64,000 nt of DNA from Verrucomicrobiota bacterium (GCA_003218375.1 QHNH01000027.1:30069-94068); one strand, 5' to 3'. Shown: positions 10,106-18,846, numbered from the stretch's first letter. Program-made: numbers and translations. Notes: generated by a model not told the origin, from the sequence alone.

Positions 10106-10861
10106 ATGCTTCTTCCGACAATCCTGGCGACCGGCGGGCTGACCTTCGCGTTCGAGCACTGCACGATCGCCGGCAAAATCGTCCTCGCGCTCCTCGCGGT
10201 GGTTTCGATCTTCAGCTGGTCGATCATGATCACGAAGCTGCGCGTGATCCAGTTCGCCCGGAAACAGACCGCGCGGTTTCGCGCCGCGTTTCGAAAGGAT
10301 CGTCAGCCGCTCCGCCTCTTTGAGAACCACGCGAAATTTCCGGGCGCACCGCTCTTCAACGTTTACCGCGCCGGCTGCGAAGAGATGACTTTTCAACTGC
10401 TTGGCTCCGCCGAAGTAGACGAGACCTTCCGGGCCCGGCTCGGGATCGCGGAGAAAATCGCGCCCGCGCAAATGCATGCGGTGAATGCGGCCATGGAACG
10501 CGCTGTCGGCGAGACGGCGCTCGGCCTGGAGTCGCAGATGATCCTCCTCGCCACGGCGGTGAGCGGCTCTCCGTTTCTCGGGTTGCTCGGCACGGTCTGG
10601 GGCGTGATGGACACTTTCACGGACGTCGCGGTCGCGGGCTCACCGAATCTCACCACGATGGCGCCGGGAATCTCCGGCGCGCTCATCACCACCGTGACCG
10701 CGCTCTGCGTCGCGATCCCGGCGATGTTCGGCTACAATTTTTTGGTCACCAGCATTCGCGGGATGATCGTGGAGATGGATAACTTCGCCGCCGAGCTGGC
10801 CTCGGAGTTCGAGCATAAGTACGTGGATCACAGCGTGCGCGATCCGGAGTTTCGGCGATGA
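10106..10861 (+). CDS. exbB: MotA/TolQ/ExbB-type proton channel subunit
   Basis: The protein has an N-terminal membrane helix (about residues 5-45) and a pair of helices near residues 140-215, containing SGSPFLGLLGTVWGVMDTF and GISGALITTVTALCVAIPA, the hallmark of the MotA/TolQ/ExbB channel family. These use proton-motive force to drive TonB or Tol systems. The ATG at 10106 was preferred over one at 9980 because the intervening codons come from a palindromic element. ExbD- and TonB-like genes follow, so the three probably form one energy-transduction complex. ExbB versus TolQ cannot be settled from the sequence. Confidence 0.9.
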   Translation: MLLPTILATGGLTFAFEHCTIAGKIVLALLAVVSIFSWSIMITKLRVIQFARKQTARFRAAFRKDRQPLRLFENHAKFPGAPLFNVYRAGCEEMTFQLLGSAEVDETFRARLGIAEKIAPAQMHAVNAAMERAVGETALGLESQMILLATAVSGSPFLGLLGTVWGVMDTFTDVAVAGSPNLTTMAPGISGALITTVTALCVAIPAMFGYNFLVTSIRGMIVEMDNFAAELASEFEHKYVDHSVRDPEFRR

Positions 10862-10940
10862 GGTTGAAGCGTTACATCGTTAAAGCGTTACATCGGGAAC
10901 GCGACCTGCCTTTCCAACACTTCAACTCTTTAACGCTCCC

Positions 10941-11360
10941 ATGAGACGCTATTCCCAACGGCACTCGCTTTCGACGCTCTCGGAAATCAACATCACCCCG
11001 TTGCTCGATCTCGCGTTCGTGTTGCTGATCATTTTCATGATCACGACGCCGTTGCTCGAGAACAGCGTGAACCTGATTATTCCTTCGAGCAGCGCGACCA
11101 ACGCGCCGGTGAAACAGGGACAAGTCCAAACCATTTCGATCGATCGCCGCGAAACGATCAAGATTAACAATAAGCCCGTGACTGTGGCCGAACTCGAGGG
11201 CCGGCTTATGGAGCTGAAGCGCGCGAACCCCGAGGTGGCGATCGTTATTCGGCCCGACCGCGATCTGCCGGTGCAGAAACTGATTTCGTTGATGGATGCG
11301 TTGCAACGCGCCCAAATCAACAAGGTCGGCATCGCGACGAAGGCGGAAACGAACAAGTGA
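10941..11360 (+). CDS. exbD: ExbD/TolR-type biopolymer transport protein
   Basis: The 139-residue protein has one N-terminal membrane helix containing the proton-binding aspartate (ITPLLDLAFVLLIIFM), followed by a periplasmic domain with the family pattern VAIVIRPDRDLPVQKLISLMD. It partners the ExbB-like channel encoded 80 bp upstream. Its stop codon overlaps the ATG of the next gene (TGATG at 11358-11362), which supports translational coupling. Confidence 0.94.
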   Translation: MRRYSQRHSLSTLSEINITPLLDLAFVLLIIFMITTPLLENSVNLIIPSSSATNAPVKQGQVQTISIDRRETIKINNKPVTVAELEGRLMELKRANPEVAIVIRPDRDLPVQKLISLMDALQRAQINKVGIATKAETNK

Positions 11361-12172
11361 TGCGACGAGACGCGCGCTTCTGGCGAAACGTTGCGATTAT
11401 CACGGCGGCGCATCTCGTGCTCCTGCTGGCGCTGGCGCGCGGCGGTCGAGAGGCGGACCGGGCGAACCTGGAAACAGTCGTTTGGATGAACAGCGAGGCC
11501 GCCGCTGCCGCCGAACCAAAGAGCACGCCGGCGCCCTCACCGGCCATGACGCTTCACGAAAAACTTGACGAACCGCCTGCTGCTTCCGTTACGAAGAGCG
11601 AAATCCAGTTGCCGTCGCCCACTCCTAATCCGACCATCGCCGCCAAGCTCAGTCCAACTCCAACGCCGAAGAGTTCGCCGAAACCAACCGCAAAGCCGAC
11701 GCCGAAGAAGAGCGCCGAGCCGACGATCACACCGAAGCCATCTCCGAAAAAAGAGAAAGACGATTCGGAAAAGAAGTCCGCGACTCCGAAGAAAGAATCG
11801 GGCGCGTCATCGAATCAAAATTCCGACAAGACCGACAGTTCTGGCAAAGGATCGGGCAATGAGACGAAGCAGCCATCGGAATTCGCGTGGTATGGGACGA
11901 TGCTGCACGATCGTTTCCACAAAGCGTGGGAACAGCCGAAGAGCATCGTCGCAACTGGGGCGAAGATGTCGACGATCGTGAAGATCCGGATCGAGAAGGA
12001 CGGGCGTGTCTCGAAGTTCACAATCGTGAAGCCGTCAGGGAACGTGGTGGTCGATGAATCGGTCGCCGCCATCGCGCAACGTGTGACGCAAGTCGACGCC
12101 TTGCCAGAAGGGTTGGCTAAAGGCGCGTATTACGAAGTGAAGATCGATTTCGAATTGAACGCGGAAAAGTAA
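11360..12172 (+). CDS. TonB/TolA-like energy transducer
   Basis: Residues 11-27 form a signal-anchor helix (VAIITAAHLVLLLALA). A long Pro/Lys/Ser/Thr-rich linker follows (about residues 45-165, rich in TPTPKSSPKPTAKP-type repeats), then a TonB-type C-terminal domain of about 85 residues (WYGTMLHDRFHKAWEQP to KIDFELN). The layout is the one used to span the periplasm and couple ExbB/ExbD to outer-membrane receptors. It is the last gene of the operon. TolA is an alternative name, but no pal or tolB gene is visible. Confidence 0.82.
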   Translation: MRRDARFWRNVAIITAAHLVLLLALARGGREADRANLETVVWMNSEAAAAAEPKSTPAPSPAMTLHEKLDEPPAASVTKSEIQLPSPTPNPTIAAKLSPTPTPKSSPKPTAKPTPKKSAEPTITPKPSPKKEKDDSEKKSATPKKESGASSNQNSDKTDSSGKGSGNETKQPSEFAWYGTMLHDRFHKAWEQPKSIVATGAKMSTIVKIRIEKDGRVSKFTIVKPSGNVVVDESVAAIAQRVTQVDALPEGLAKGAYYEVKIDFELNAEK

Positions 12173-12178
12173 TTTTTC

Positions 12179-12253
12179 TGTAGCCGTCGCCCTGCGGGCG
12201 ACGTGAGAGCAAGCCTAGCCACTCACACGCTTCGCACAGCGAAGCGGCTACAG
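12179..12253. repeat. Palindromic element between tonB-like gene and DNA ligase
   Basis: The termini CTGTAGCCG (12179) and CGGCTACAG (to 12253) are inverted, and each arm carries its own small palindrome. A single arm of this family is found inside the GT87 gene at 36127-36155. It separates two convergent genes. Confidence 0.8.
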
Positions 12254-12271
12254 AAGAGGGCGGCAGAAGAG

Positions 12272-13300
12272 TCATAGCAGCGCCAATGATTTTCCTTCGC
12301 GATGCTCGACCTGGTCCATTGTGCATTGGCGAGGCGATTTGTCGGGCCGATAACGCAGGATCTTAGTTCCGTGCCGGAAACGGCCGCCGGTGAAATGATC
12401 GTAGGTGACCTCGACCACAATCTTCGGATCGACCGATTCCCATTCGCCGGTTCGTTCGGTGCTCCACCGGCTCGGACCGCCGGGCGCGTTGCCGGTAAAT
12501 CCCGGTGGTTTCCTAAGCGCTTCGAACTTTTTCGTCAACCCGCGGCGCTCGCTCGCTTTGAATGCCGAGGTGAATCCGACGTGGTGGAGCAGGCCGCCGT
12601 CATCGTAGAGGCCGAGCAGCAACGAGCCCAGCACGTGGGCCCCGCTGGCGTAACGAAAACCGCCGACCACGCAATCGGCGGTGCGAATCTGTTTCACTTT
12701 CACCATGGCGGTCCGTTCGCCGGAGGCATAAGGCGCGTCGAGCTGCTTGGCGATCACGCCGTCCAGGTTGCCGCCGACTTTGTCGAACCATTTCTTCGCT
12801 TTCGCCAGATCGGTGGTGGCGGGGGATAACCGGATCGCGCCTTTCGCCTTCAAGTTTTTGCCCGAGAAAACTTCGAGTTGTTTGCGGCGTTCGCGCAGCG
12901 GCAAACGAAGCAGCGACTTACCACTCATGTCGGCGAGCAGATCGAAAACGATCAGGAGCGCGGGATGCGCGATGGCGAGTTTTTGCACGCGACTGGCCGT
13001 GGGATGGAGGCGCAGCTGAAGTTCGTCGAAGGAAAGGACGCCGCCGACTGGAATGGCAAGTTCGCCATCGACCACAAAACGTTTCGCGGCGATGCGCTGA
13101 AGCCGCTCGACCACATCGGGGAAATAACGCGCCAGCGGCTGACCGGCTTTCGATTGCAGGAAAACTTTCTCGCCATCGCGAAAAGCAATGCAACGAAAGC
13201 CGTCCCACTTCGGCTCGTATTGCCAATCGTCGCCGACCGGAATTTCATCGACGGACCGCGCTTCCATTGGCGGCAGCGGGGGTTTCAGTGAGAGCGACAT
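12272..13300 (-). CDS. ATP-dependent DNA ligase, LigD/LigC ligase-domain type
   Basis: The adenylation motif EPKWDGFR near residue 28 carries the lysine that receives AMP. Motif III (FVVDGELAIP), motif IV (LDGVIAKQLDAPY) and motif V (MVKVKQI) follow, then an OB-fold domain to the end. At 342 residues it is a stand-alone ligase module. LigD-type polymerase or nuclease domains and a ku gene are not seen nearby, so a LigC-like role in repair or end-joining is inferred. It converges on the tonB-like gene. Confidence 0.9.
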   Translation of the reverse strand: MSLSLKPPLPPMEARSVDEIPVGDDWQYEPKWDGFRCIAFRDGEKVFLQSKAGQPLARYFPDVVERLQRIAAKRFVVDGELAIPVGGVLSFDELQLRLHPTASRVQKLAIAHPALLIVFDLLADMSGKSLLRLPLRERRKQLEVFSGKNLKAKGAIRLSPATTDLAKAKKWFDKVGGNLDGVIAKQLDAPYASGERTAMVKVKQIRTADCVVGGFRYASGAHVLGSLLLGLYDDGGLLHHVGFTSAFKASERRGLTKKFEALRKPPGFTGNAPGGPSRWSTERTGEWESVDPKIVVEVTYDHFTGGRFRHGTKILRYRPDKSPRQCTMDQVEHREGKSLALL

Positions 13301-13313
13301 GGCGTTGAGTAAA

Positions 13314-13420
13314 TGACGAATGCCGAATGACGAATGACGAAGGAATGACGAAGTCCGAATGTCGAAAGCAACGCGCGGTAGCGTTCCGGTTCGTCATTCG
13401 TCATTCGAGCTTCGTCATTC
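13314..13420. repeat. Inverted tandem-unit element of the GACGAAT family
   Basis: Short tandem units of TGACGAA on the left (13314-13345) are mirrored by TTCGTCATTCGTCATTCG on the right (13390-13420). The same family recurs at 49537-49662. The right end supplies the stop codon of the 13419-14039 gene. Confidence 0.85.
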
Positions 13421-14039
13421 ATTTCCTGTATCTTCGCGGCTCGAGCTTTGGCGGGCGTTTCCCTTTTCGCACGGCGCCGGCGACGGAAATGTAGGCGAGC
13501 TCGCGGCGGTCGATGGCGCAGCGGAGCAGCAATCCGCCCCGGCTCATGTCGCCGCGTCCGACGAAATCGGCCGGGAAACAGAGTCGTTGACCGAAATGTT
13601 CGAGAAGCACGTCGACGTATTTGGCGGTGGCGATGCTGCCGAGGAGAACGATTTGGGTATCCGGTGGCAACGTTTTCGCGAGCCGTTTCACGTCGCGCTC
13701 GAGCGGGGCCCGATAACGCGGGTCGGCCTCGTGGATATCGACCGCGGCGAATTCCTGGAGATCAGCGAGAACGATTGGCGTCGCGGCCGGAACCAATCCG
13801 CGCGTCGGCGTGATAACGAGAACGGATGAGCGTTTTCGTCGCGGCGGCGCGAAGGCGTTCGCATAAGCGAGCTTGCCGCGGAAATAGAGCCCGCTCAGAA
13901 ACGCGAACACTTCGCCGAGCGTCGGTGGCTGGGAACTTCTCAGTCGAACCGCCAGGTCGAATTGGGCGCGCTCGCTCATGATGAGCTTTGCGCGCAGGCC
14001 GCCGGCATACGCAGGAGAGAGAAGAAAGACGCGGTTCAT
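13419..14039 (-). CDS. Conserved protein of unknown function
   Basis: I do not recognise a named family. The 206-residue product starts MNRVFLLSPAYAGG and is rich in small and basic residues. It includes an alpha/beta-looking core with VLVITPTRGLVP, TQIVLLGSIATAKYV and GDMSRGGLLLRC, and ends in a basic tail (KRPPKLEPRRYRK). The N-terminus matches a pattern I associate with hypothetical proteins in other soil bacteria. The GDMSRGG stretch suggests a nucleotide- or phosphate-binding role, but this is speculation. The ATG at 14039 was preferred to one five codons upstream. The stop lies in a repeat. Confidence 0.7.
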   Translation of the reverse strand: MNRVFLLSPAYAGGLRAKLIMSERAQFDLAVRLRSSQPPTLGEVFAFLSGLYFRGKLAYANAFAPPRRKRSSVLVITPTRGLVPAATPIVLADLQEFAAVDIHEADPRYRAPLERDVKRLAKTLPPDTQIVLLGSIATAKYVDVLLEHFGQRLCFPADFVGRGDMSRGGLLLRCAIDRRELAYISVAGAVRKGKRPPKLEPRRYRK

Positions 14040-14125
14040 CGGTCCAAGAAGCAATCGTCATTTGGCGTCGGATCAAGAGCGACCACACTTGCTTTGAACT
14101 CGGTTCCCGAGGACGCTGCGTTCCC

Positions 14126-15409
14126 GTGAAAATTCTCGTCGTGGGCAGCGGCGGACGCGAACATGCGCTGGTCTGGAAACTCGCGCAATCCGCCGGAGTC
14201 GATAATATTTTCTGCGCGCCCGGCAACGCCGGCACGGCACTCCTTGCCGAGAATGTCGAGATCAAGGCGGGCGACCTGGCGGCCCTGGCGCGCTTCGCAA
14301 AAGAAAATCGCATCGACCTGACGGTCATCGGACCGGACGATTCTTTAGCGGTAGGAATCGTCGATGTTTTTGAAGGAGAACGACTCCGGGTTTTCGGGCC
14401 ATCGAAGACCGCCGCGCGGCTGGAGTCATCGAAGATTTTCGCGAAGGAATTGATGCGCGCGAAACGGATCCCGACGGCGCGCGCCGCGATCTTCGAGAAA
14501 CAGGAAGCGGCAATTGCGTTCCTGAAGGAGTCGCATTTTCCGATCGTGATCAAGGCGGATGGGCTCGCGCTCGGAAAAGGAGTCATCGTCGCACAAGAGT
14601 TCGAAGAAGCGCGCGCGGCCGTCGATGCGATGCTGAGCGAGGGGCGATTCGGCGAAGCGGGGCGGCGCCTCCTGATCGAGGAATGCCTGGCGGGCTCGGA
14701 ATGTTCGCTGCACGCCCTCGTGGACGGCAAAAATTTTCTGATGCTCGCGAGCGCGCGCGATCACAAGCGCGCCTTCGACGGCGACGCGGGCCCGAACACT
14801 GGCGGCATGGGAGCATTCAGTCCGGCGAATAATTTTGGCGCGGAAGCGCAGGCACAATTCGAGGGTGCGGTGATGCGGCCGTTGCTGGATGGCTTGCGCG
14901 AGAGCGGCGTCATCTTTCGCGGTCTCCTTTTTCCAGGTTTGATGATCACCGGGGACGGTCCGCGAGTGCTGGAATTCAATTGCCGGTTTGGCGATCCGGA
15001 GACGCAGGCGATTTTGCCGCGGCTGAAATCGGATTTGGTGCCGCTGCTCGAAGCGACGATCGAAGGCCATCTGGATCACGCGACCATCGAATGGGACAAG
15101 CGGCCCGCGGTCACGGTCGTGATGGCTTCGGGTGGATATCCGGGGAAGTATGAGACCGCGAAAACGATTTCCGGCCTGGAGCGTGCTGCCTCGGAGGATG
15201 TGCAAATTTTCCATGCCGGTACGCGCCGGAAAAACGGCCAAGTGATCACGAGCGGCGGCCGCGTTCTCGCCGTGACGGCGCTGGGCGAAACCGTAGCCGC
15301 GGCGCGCGCTCGCGCCTACGAAGCGGTTTCGAAAATCGATTTCGAGAATTGTCACTACCGGCGAGATATTGCCCTGAGCGCCGTGGGCGGTAAGATCGTA
15401 GGCCACTGA
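14126..15409 (+). CDS. purD: Phosphoribosylamine-glycine ligase (GAR synthetase)
   Basis: PurD joins glycine to phosphoribosylamine with ATP in the second step of purine synthesis. It begins at a GTG, giving the classic N-terminus MKILVVGSGGREHAL. The ATP-grasp core is clear, with GPNTGGMGAFSP and FNCRFGDPETQAILPRL, and the length of 427 residues fits the family. The stop overlaps the ATG of the following gene (TGATG). purC lies 30 kb away, so purine genes are dispersed. Confidence 0.96.
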   Translation: MKILVVGSGGREHALVWKLAQSAGVDNIFCAPGNAGTALLAENVEIKAGDLAALARFAKENRIDLTVIGPDDSLAVGIVDVFEGERLRVFGPSKTAARLESSKIFAKELMRAKRIPTARAAIFEKQEAAIAFLKESHFPIVIKADGLALGKGVIVAQEFEEARAAVDAMLSEGRFGEAGRRLLIEECLAGSECSLHALVDGKNFLMLASARDHKRAFDGDAGPNTGGMGAFSPANNFGAEAQAQFEGAVMRPLLDGLRESGVIFRGLLFPGLMITGDGPRVLEFNCRFGDPETQAILPRLKSDLVPLLEATIEGHLDHATIEWDKRPAVTVVMASGGYPGKYETAKTISGLERAASEDVQIFHAGTRRKNGQVITSGGRVLAVTALGETVAAARARAYEAVSKIDFENCHYRRDIALSAVGGKIVGH

Positions 15410-16533
15410 TGTCGCGGCTTATTTTACTTTTGGTCTGCACGCTCTGCGTCAGCGCCGCGATAAATTTATCCGCGCAACCGCCGGCCAAGGGATCGCCGTC
15501 TCCGCCGCCGGAGTCGTCCGCCACGCCTTCAGCTTCGCCCTCTCCGACGCCGACTCCAACGACGCGCTCGCTGATCGACACGATGGATTCCGCCGACCTG
15601 AAGGAAGCAATCCAGTTACTGAAGAACAACTACATCAAACCGGATGCGTTGAACGAAACGGAGCTGAGCCGCGCGGCTTTCGAAGGAATCCTGACGCGGC
15701 TGGGACGCGGCGTAGTTCTTCTTTCGAATGCGAACGGGGAACCGGCGGAACCGGCGGCGCCGTTTTACGGCGAGGTCCTGGAAAGTCATGTCGGCTATCT
15801 TCGTCTCGGCGCGCTCAACCGGGCGAACCTCGACGCGCTCGATGCGAACCTGCAAACTTTCGCAGCGAAGAAAGTGGACGCGGTGGTGCTCGACTTCAGG
15901 GCGAGCCCCGCGACGAATGATTTCCCGGTCGCGTCCGAGTTTGCCAAGCGGTTTTGCCCGAAGAACAAGCCGCTCTTTACCCTGCGTAAAACGACCGCGC
16001 GGCAGGAGCGCGCCTTCACCTCGGACCGGGACCCATCCTATCAAGGTTTGATCATCATCCTGGCGGACGGCGACACGGCCGGCGCCGCGGAAGCGATCGC
16101 CGGCGTGATTCGGATTTACGACAAGGCGCTCATCATCGGGCAGCAGACCGCCGGTCGCGCGGTGGAATATTCGGACCTGAAATTGCCGAGCGGGAAAGTG
16201 CTGCGGGTGGCGGTCGGTGAGGCGATCCTGCCGGAGGGGCAGCCGCTTTTTCCGGGCGGTCTGAAACCGGATGTGCCGGTCGAGATGGCGGCCGTCGACA
16301 AGCGCGAAATCTTTCAGGCCAGCCGCGACAAAGGGATGACGCCGTTCGTGGTGGAGAATTCGCGGCCGCACTTGAATGAGGCGGCATTGATCTCGGGAAG
16401 GAACCCGGAGCTGGAGGCGATGGAGGCGGCGCAGCGTCGAAATAAAAATCCGGAAAAGAGCGGCACTCACGACGCGGTCTTGCAGCGAGCGCTCGATCTG
16501 GTGACGTCGATCGGGATTTTCCAGAAGAAATAG
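15409..16533 (+). CDS. Secreted S41 (C-terminal processing peptidase)-like protein without catalytic residues
   Basis: A signal peptide (residues 1-22, ending NLSAQ) is followed by a Pro/Ser/Thr-rich linker (23-55) and a CTP-like fold. The segment matching the catalytic site of tail-specific proteases reads DGDTAGAAEAIAG, where active members have a serine in an SAS-type motif. The segment that normally carries the lysine reads GQQTAGRA, so both catalytic residues appear to be lost. A PDZ domain is not evident. I infer a non-enzymatic periplasmic protein derived from the S41 family. It is translationally coupled to purD and upstream of rnc. Confidence 0.75.
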   Translation: MSRLILLLVCTLCVSAAINLSAQPPAKGSPSPPPESSATPSASPSPTPTPTTRSLIDTMDSADLKEAIQLLKNNYIKPDALNETELSRAAFEGILTRLGRGVVLLSNANGEPAEPAAPFYGEVLESHVGYLRLGALNRANLDALDANLQTFAAKKVDAVVLDFRASPATNDFPVASEFAKRFCPKNKPLFTLRKTTARQERAFTSDRDPSYQGLIIILADGDTAGAAEAIAGVIRIYDKALIIGQQTAGRAVEYSDLKLPSGKVLRVAVGEAILPEGQPLFPGGLKPDVPVEMAAVDKREIFQASRDKGMTPFVVENSRPHLNEAALISGRNPELEAMEAAQRRNKNPEKSGTHDAVLQRALDLVTSIGIFQKK

Positions 16534-16580
16534 CGACCTATCTTGGAAAAGTCAGCGCGCGAGGTTAGCATTGCGCTCGG

Positions 16581-17297
16581 GTGAATCCGCTCGAAGAACG
16601 CATCGGCTACAAGTTCCGCAATTCGCTGTTGCTGGCGGAGGCGCTCACTCACCCGAGCTTGCGCCACGAGACGCACCGGACTCATTTCGACAATCAGCGG
16701 CTGGAGTTTCTTGGCGATGCCGTTTTGCAGCTGGTCGTGACCGAGCATCTTTACGGATATTTCACCGCCGAAGCGGAAGGCAAGCTGACCAAACTGCGGG
16801 CGCGCCTGGTCTCCCGGGAAGCGTTGGCGGTCCACGCGGCGGCGATCAACCTGGGACACTATCTCATGATGGGCCGCGGCGAAGAAGCCAGCGGCGGGCG
16901 CTTGCGCAACTCGACCCTGGCCGACGCGTTCGAGGCGCTGGTCGGTGCGATTTTTCTCGATAGCGATCTGGCGATGGCGAGAAAATTTATCCTGGAACAA
17001 ACCGCCGACGACCTGGCGCAGCTCGTGGAAGAACCGATCGACGTTAATCCGAAGGGACAGCTCCAGGAGTTGCTCCAGGCGATCTCGCCGCGAAGTCCCG
17101 TTTACGAAGTGATGTCGCAGACCGGGCCGGAACATGCCAAGACGTTCGTCGTGCGCGCTGTATGGGAAGGCATCGAGCTGGGGCAGGGAACCGGACGCAG
17201 TAAGAAACAGGCTGAAACCGCGGCGGCGATCGAAGCGATGAGGGAACGGCGCTGGGAGAAGGAGTCGGCGTTGGCAGAGCGCGAGCAAGGAACATAG
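16581..17297 (+). CDS. rnc: Ribonuclease III
   Basis: RNase III cleaves double-stranded RNA in rRNA and mRNA processing. The signature NQRLEFLGDAVLQ near residue 38 and the second metal-binding segment LADAFEALVGAIFLD are intact. A double-stranded-RNA-binding domain follows (NPKGQLQELLQ to the C-terminus). The start is GTG at 16581, giving 238 residues. The last codons and the stop lie in a palindromic element, so the tail (AEREQGT) is not conserved sequence. Confidence 0.96.
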   Translation: MNPLEERIGYKFRNSLLLAEALTHPSLRHETHRTHFDNQRLEFLGDAVLQLVVTEHLYGYFTAEAEGKLTKLRARLVSREALAVHAAAINLGHYLMMGRGEEASGGRLRNSTLADAFEALVGAIFLDSDLAMARKFILEQTADDLAQLVEEPIDVNPKGQLQELLQAISPRSPVYEVMSQTGPEHAKTFVVRAVWEGIELGQGTGRSKKQAETAAAIEAMRERRWEKESALAEREQGT

Positions 17298-17394
17298 GCT
17301 TGTAGCCTGTGTGGCCAACGGGTTTTCAACCCGTTGATTTCTTTGAAGCGGATTACAAGTCCGCTGGCCGCACAGGCTACAAGCCTGTGTTCCT
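17288..17394. repeat. Palindromic element at the convergent rnc/thiD junction
   Basis: Terminal arms 17288-17316 and 17366-17394 are inverted with 27 of 29 bases matching. The left arm contains the rnc stop codon and the right arm abuts the thiD stop codon. It may act as a bidirectional terminator, since the long stem would form in both transcripts. Confidence 0.92.
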
Positions 17395-18191
17395 CAAAGG
17401 CGCGGCGAGTGATTGAGCGCGTGGACTGCGTCCCACGCGTGATGTTGGGCAATCGCAGCCGTGACGAATTTCTTCGCGCGTCGGATCGCTTCTTCGAGCG
17501 ATAACCCGGCGGCGAGGCCGGCGGTAATCGCTGCTGAATAAGTGCACCCGGTTCCATGCGTCGCGATGCCGCGGGAAAAAGGCGCGGAGAATTCGATCAC
17601 CTTTCCGTCAGCAAAAAGCAGATCCATGGCGCTATCGCCCGCGAGATGGCCGCCTTTTAACAGGACCGGCACGCGATATTTTTCCGTAAGGATTTCGCCG
17701 GCTTCGCGCATGGCAGGTAGATTACGGATCGATTTGCCGATTAGCAGGCTGGCTTCGCCGAGGTTCGGCGTCAAGAGCGCGGCGAGCGGAAACAACTCCC
17801 GCTCGTAAGTTTCCATCGCGTCGTCCTGGAGCAGCGCGTCCCCGCTCGTCGCGATCATCACCGGATCGATGACGAGCGGCGTCGATCGGTGAGTGCGAAG
17901 TGTGCTAGCGATTTCTGCGATGATGCTGGCGGAGAAAAGCAGCCCGGTCTTGATCGCGGCGACCGGGAAACTGCGGAGGAGCACTTCGATTTGATCGCGC
18001 ACCAGCTCAGCACTAACCGGCTCGATTTTCGAAACCTTACCCGGCGTTTCCGCGACCACGCAGGTGACCGCGGTCAATCCGTAAACACCGAGGGCGCTAA
18101 ATGTTTTCAGATCGGCCTGGATGCCGGCGCCGGCGCTGCTGTCCGAACCGGCGATGGTGAGCGCGACCGGGACTTTGGATTTCGCCGGCAT
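17394..18191 (-). CDS. thiD: Hydroxymethylpyrimidine/phosphomethylpyrimidine kinase
   Basis: ThiD phosphorylates HMP and HMP-phosphate for thiamine synthesis. The ribokinase-fold features are present: LTIAGSDSSAGAGIQADLKTF at the N-terminus, PVLLKGGHL in the middle and the anion-hole motif THGTGCTYSAAI with its catalytic aspartate position replaced in the usual ThiD way by GTGC. The ATG at 18191 (MPAKSKVPVAL) gives 265 residues, the family norm. Longer upstream frames run into the ferredoxin gene and were rejected. No other thiamine gene is in the window. Confidence 0.94.
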   Translation of the reverse strand: MPAKSKVPVALTIAGSDSSAGAGIQADLKTFSALGVYGLTAVTCVVAETPGKVSKIEPVSAELVRDQIEVLLRSFPVAAIKTGLLFSASIIAEIASTLRTHRSTPLVIDPVMIATSGDALLQDDAMETYERELFPLAALLTPNLGEASLLIGKSIRNLPAMREAGEILTEKYRVPVLLKGGHLAGDSAMDLLFADGKVIEFSAPFSRGIATHGTGCTYSAAITAGLAAGLSLEEAIRRAKKFVTAAIAQHHAWDAVHALNHSPRL

Positions 18192-18202
18192 CTTCTTCAA
18201 AA

Positions 18203-18228
18203 GACGGGCCGCAGGCCCGTGGCTACAG
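18203..18228. repeat. Partial palindromic element
   Basis: The 17-bp palindrome ACGGGCCGCAGGCCCGT is followed by GGCTACAG, resembling one arm of the CTGTAGCC-type elements. It fills the gap between the ferredoxin and thiD genes. Confidence 0.6.
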
Positions 18229-18462
18229 TTAAGCGCCGTCGGCGCCGATCGCTTCGACCGGGCAGCCTTCCATCGCTTCCTTGCAGAGCGCTTCTTCCTC
18301 GGGACTCTCGGGCTGCTTGTAAACGAAGGAGTGGCCGCCATCGTCGTTGCGCTTGTAATTCGCCGGTGCGGTTTCGCGGCAAAGATCGCAATCGATGCAT
18401 TGATCGTCGACGTAGTAGGGGCCGGAAACGTTCTCCGGATATTTGTTTGCGGGGTCGGCCAT
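18229..18462 (-). CDS. Small single-cluster [4Fe-4S] ferredoxin
   Basis: The 77-residue protein has CIDCDLC near residue 22 and a distal CPVEAIG, the four-cysteine arrangement of a single-cluster bacterial ferredoxin. The DDxCIDCDLC context with a long acidic middle (PESPEEEALCKEA) supports a low-potential electron carrier. It is upstream of thiD on the same strand with only a 37-bp gap, so the two may be co-transcribed, though no direct functional link is known. Confidence 0.88.
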   Translation of the reverse strand: MADPANKYPENVSGPYYVDDQCIDCDLCRETAPANYKRNDDGGHSFVYKQPESPEEEALCKEAMEGCPVEAIGADGA

Positions 18463-18579
18463 ATTCTTCCGTTAAAAGCGAACTGGAAGGTAGAAAGAAA
18501 CCCCTCGGGCGCAATAGAAATCTGGCCCGGAACCCAGCCAGGCGCGACCAAGCGCGAGGCCAACGGCGAAGAGTGGGAG

Positions 18580-18843
18580 ATGGCCCGCGTCGCGCCGACC
18601 AAAAAAGAGAAAACCAACACGCTGCGGGCGTTCGTGGTGGAGCTGGCCGTCTACGCGGTTTTCGTGACCGGATATTTCTTCCTGGTCCTCCATTATCTCT
18701 CGGGCTGGCTCCAGAATCTTCATTTATACCACGTTAAGATTTACGCGTTCGCGACCATCGTCCTGATCATCGGTCAGGCGGTGTTTCTCGAAAGCGTCAC
18801 CACCTGGCTGCTGCGACTTCTGCGCGGCGGCCGCTCGGAATAA
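18580..18843 (+). CDS. Small two-helix membrane protein
   Basis: The 87-residue product has two hydrophobic helices (FVVELAVYAVFVTGYFFLVL and IYAFATIVLIIGQAVFL) and basic ends. No family is recognised. The ATG at 18580 was chosen as the only ATG in frame before the first helix; a longer N-terminus from an alternative start is possible. The next gene starts 3 bp after its stop, so it heads a three-gene operon with the TSUP permease and the UspA protein and may be an accessory subunit. Confidence 0.7.
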   Translation: MARVAPTKKEKTNTLRAFVVELAVYAVFVTGYFFLVLHYLSGWLQNLHLYHVKIYAFATIVLIIGQAVFLESVTTWLLRLLRGGRSE

Positions 18844-18846
18844 CCA

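Noticed and set aside
13988..14125. Upstream extension of purD
   Set aside because: The added residues have no similarity to PurD and overlap the opposite-strand gene; GTG 14126 gives the classic N-terminus.
18192..18620. N-terminal extension of thiD over the ferredoxin gene
   Set aside because: The extension is antisense or out of frame with the clear ferredoxin; ATG 18191 gives a normal ThiD.
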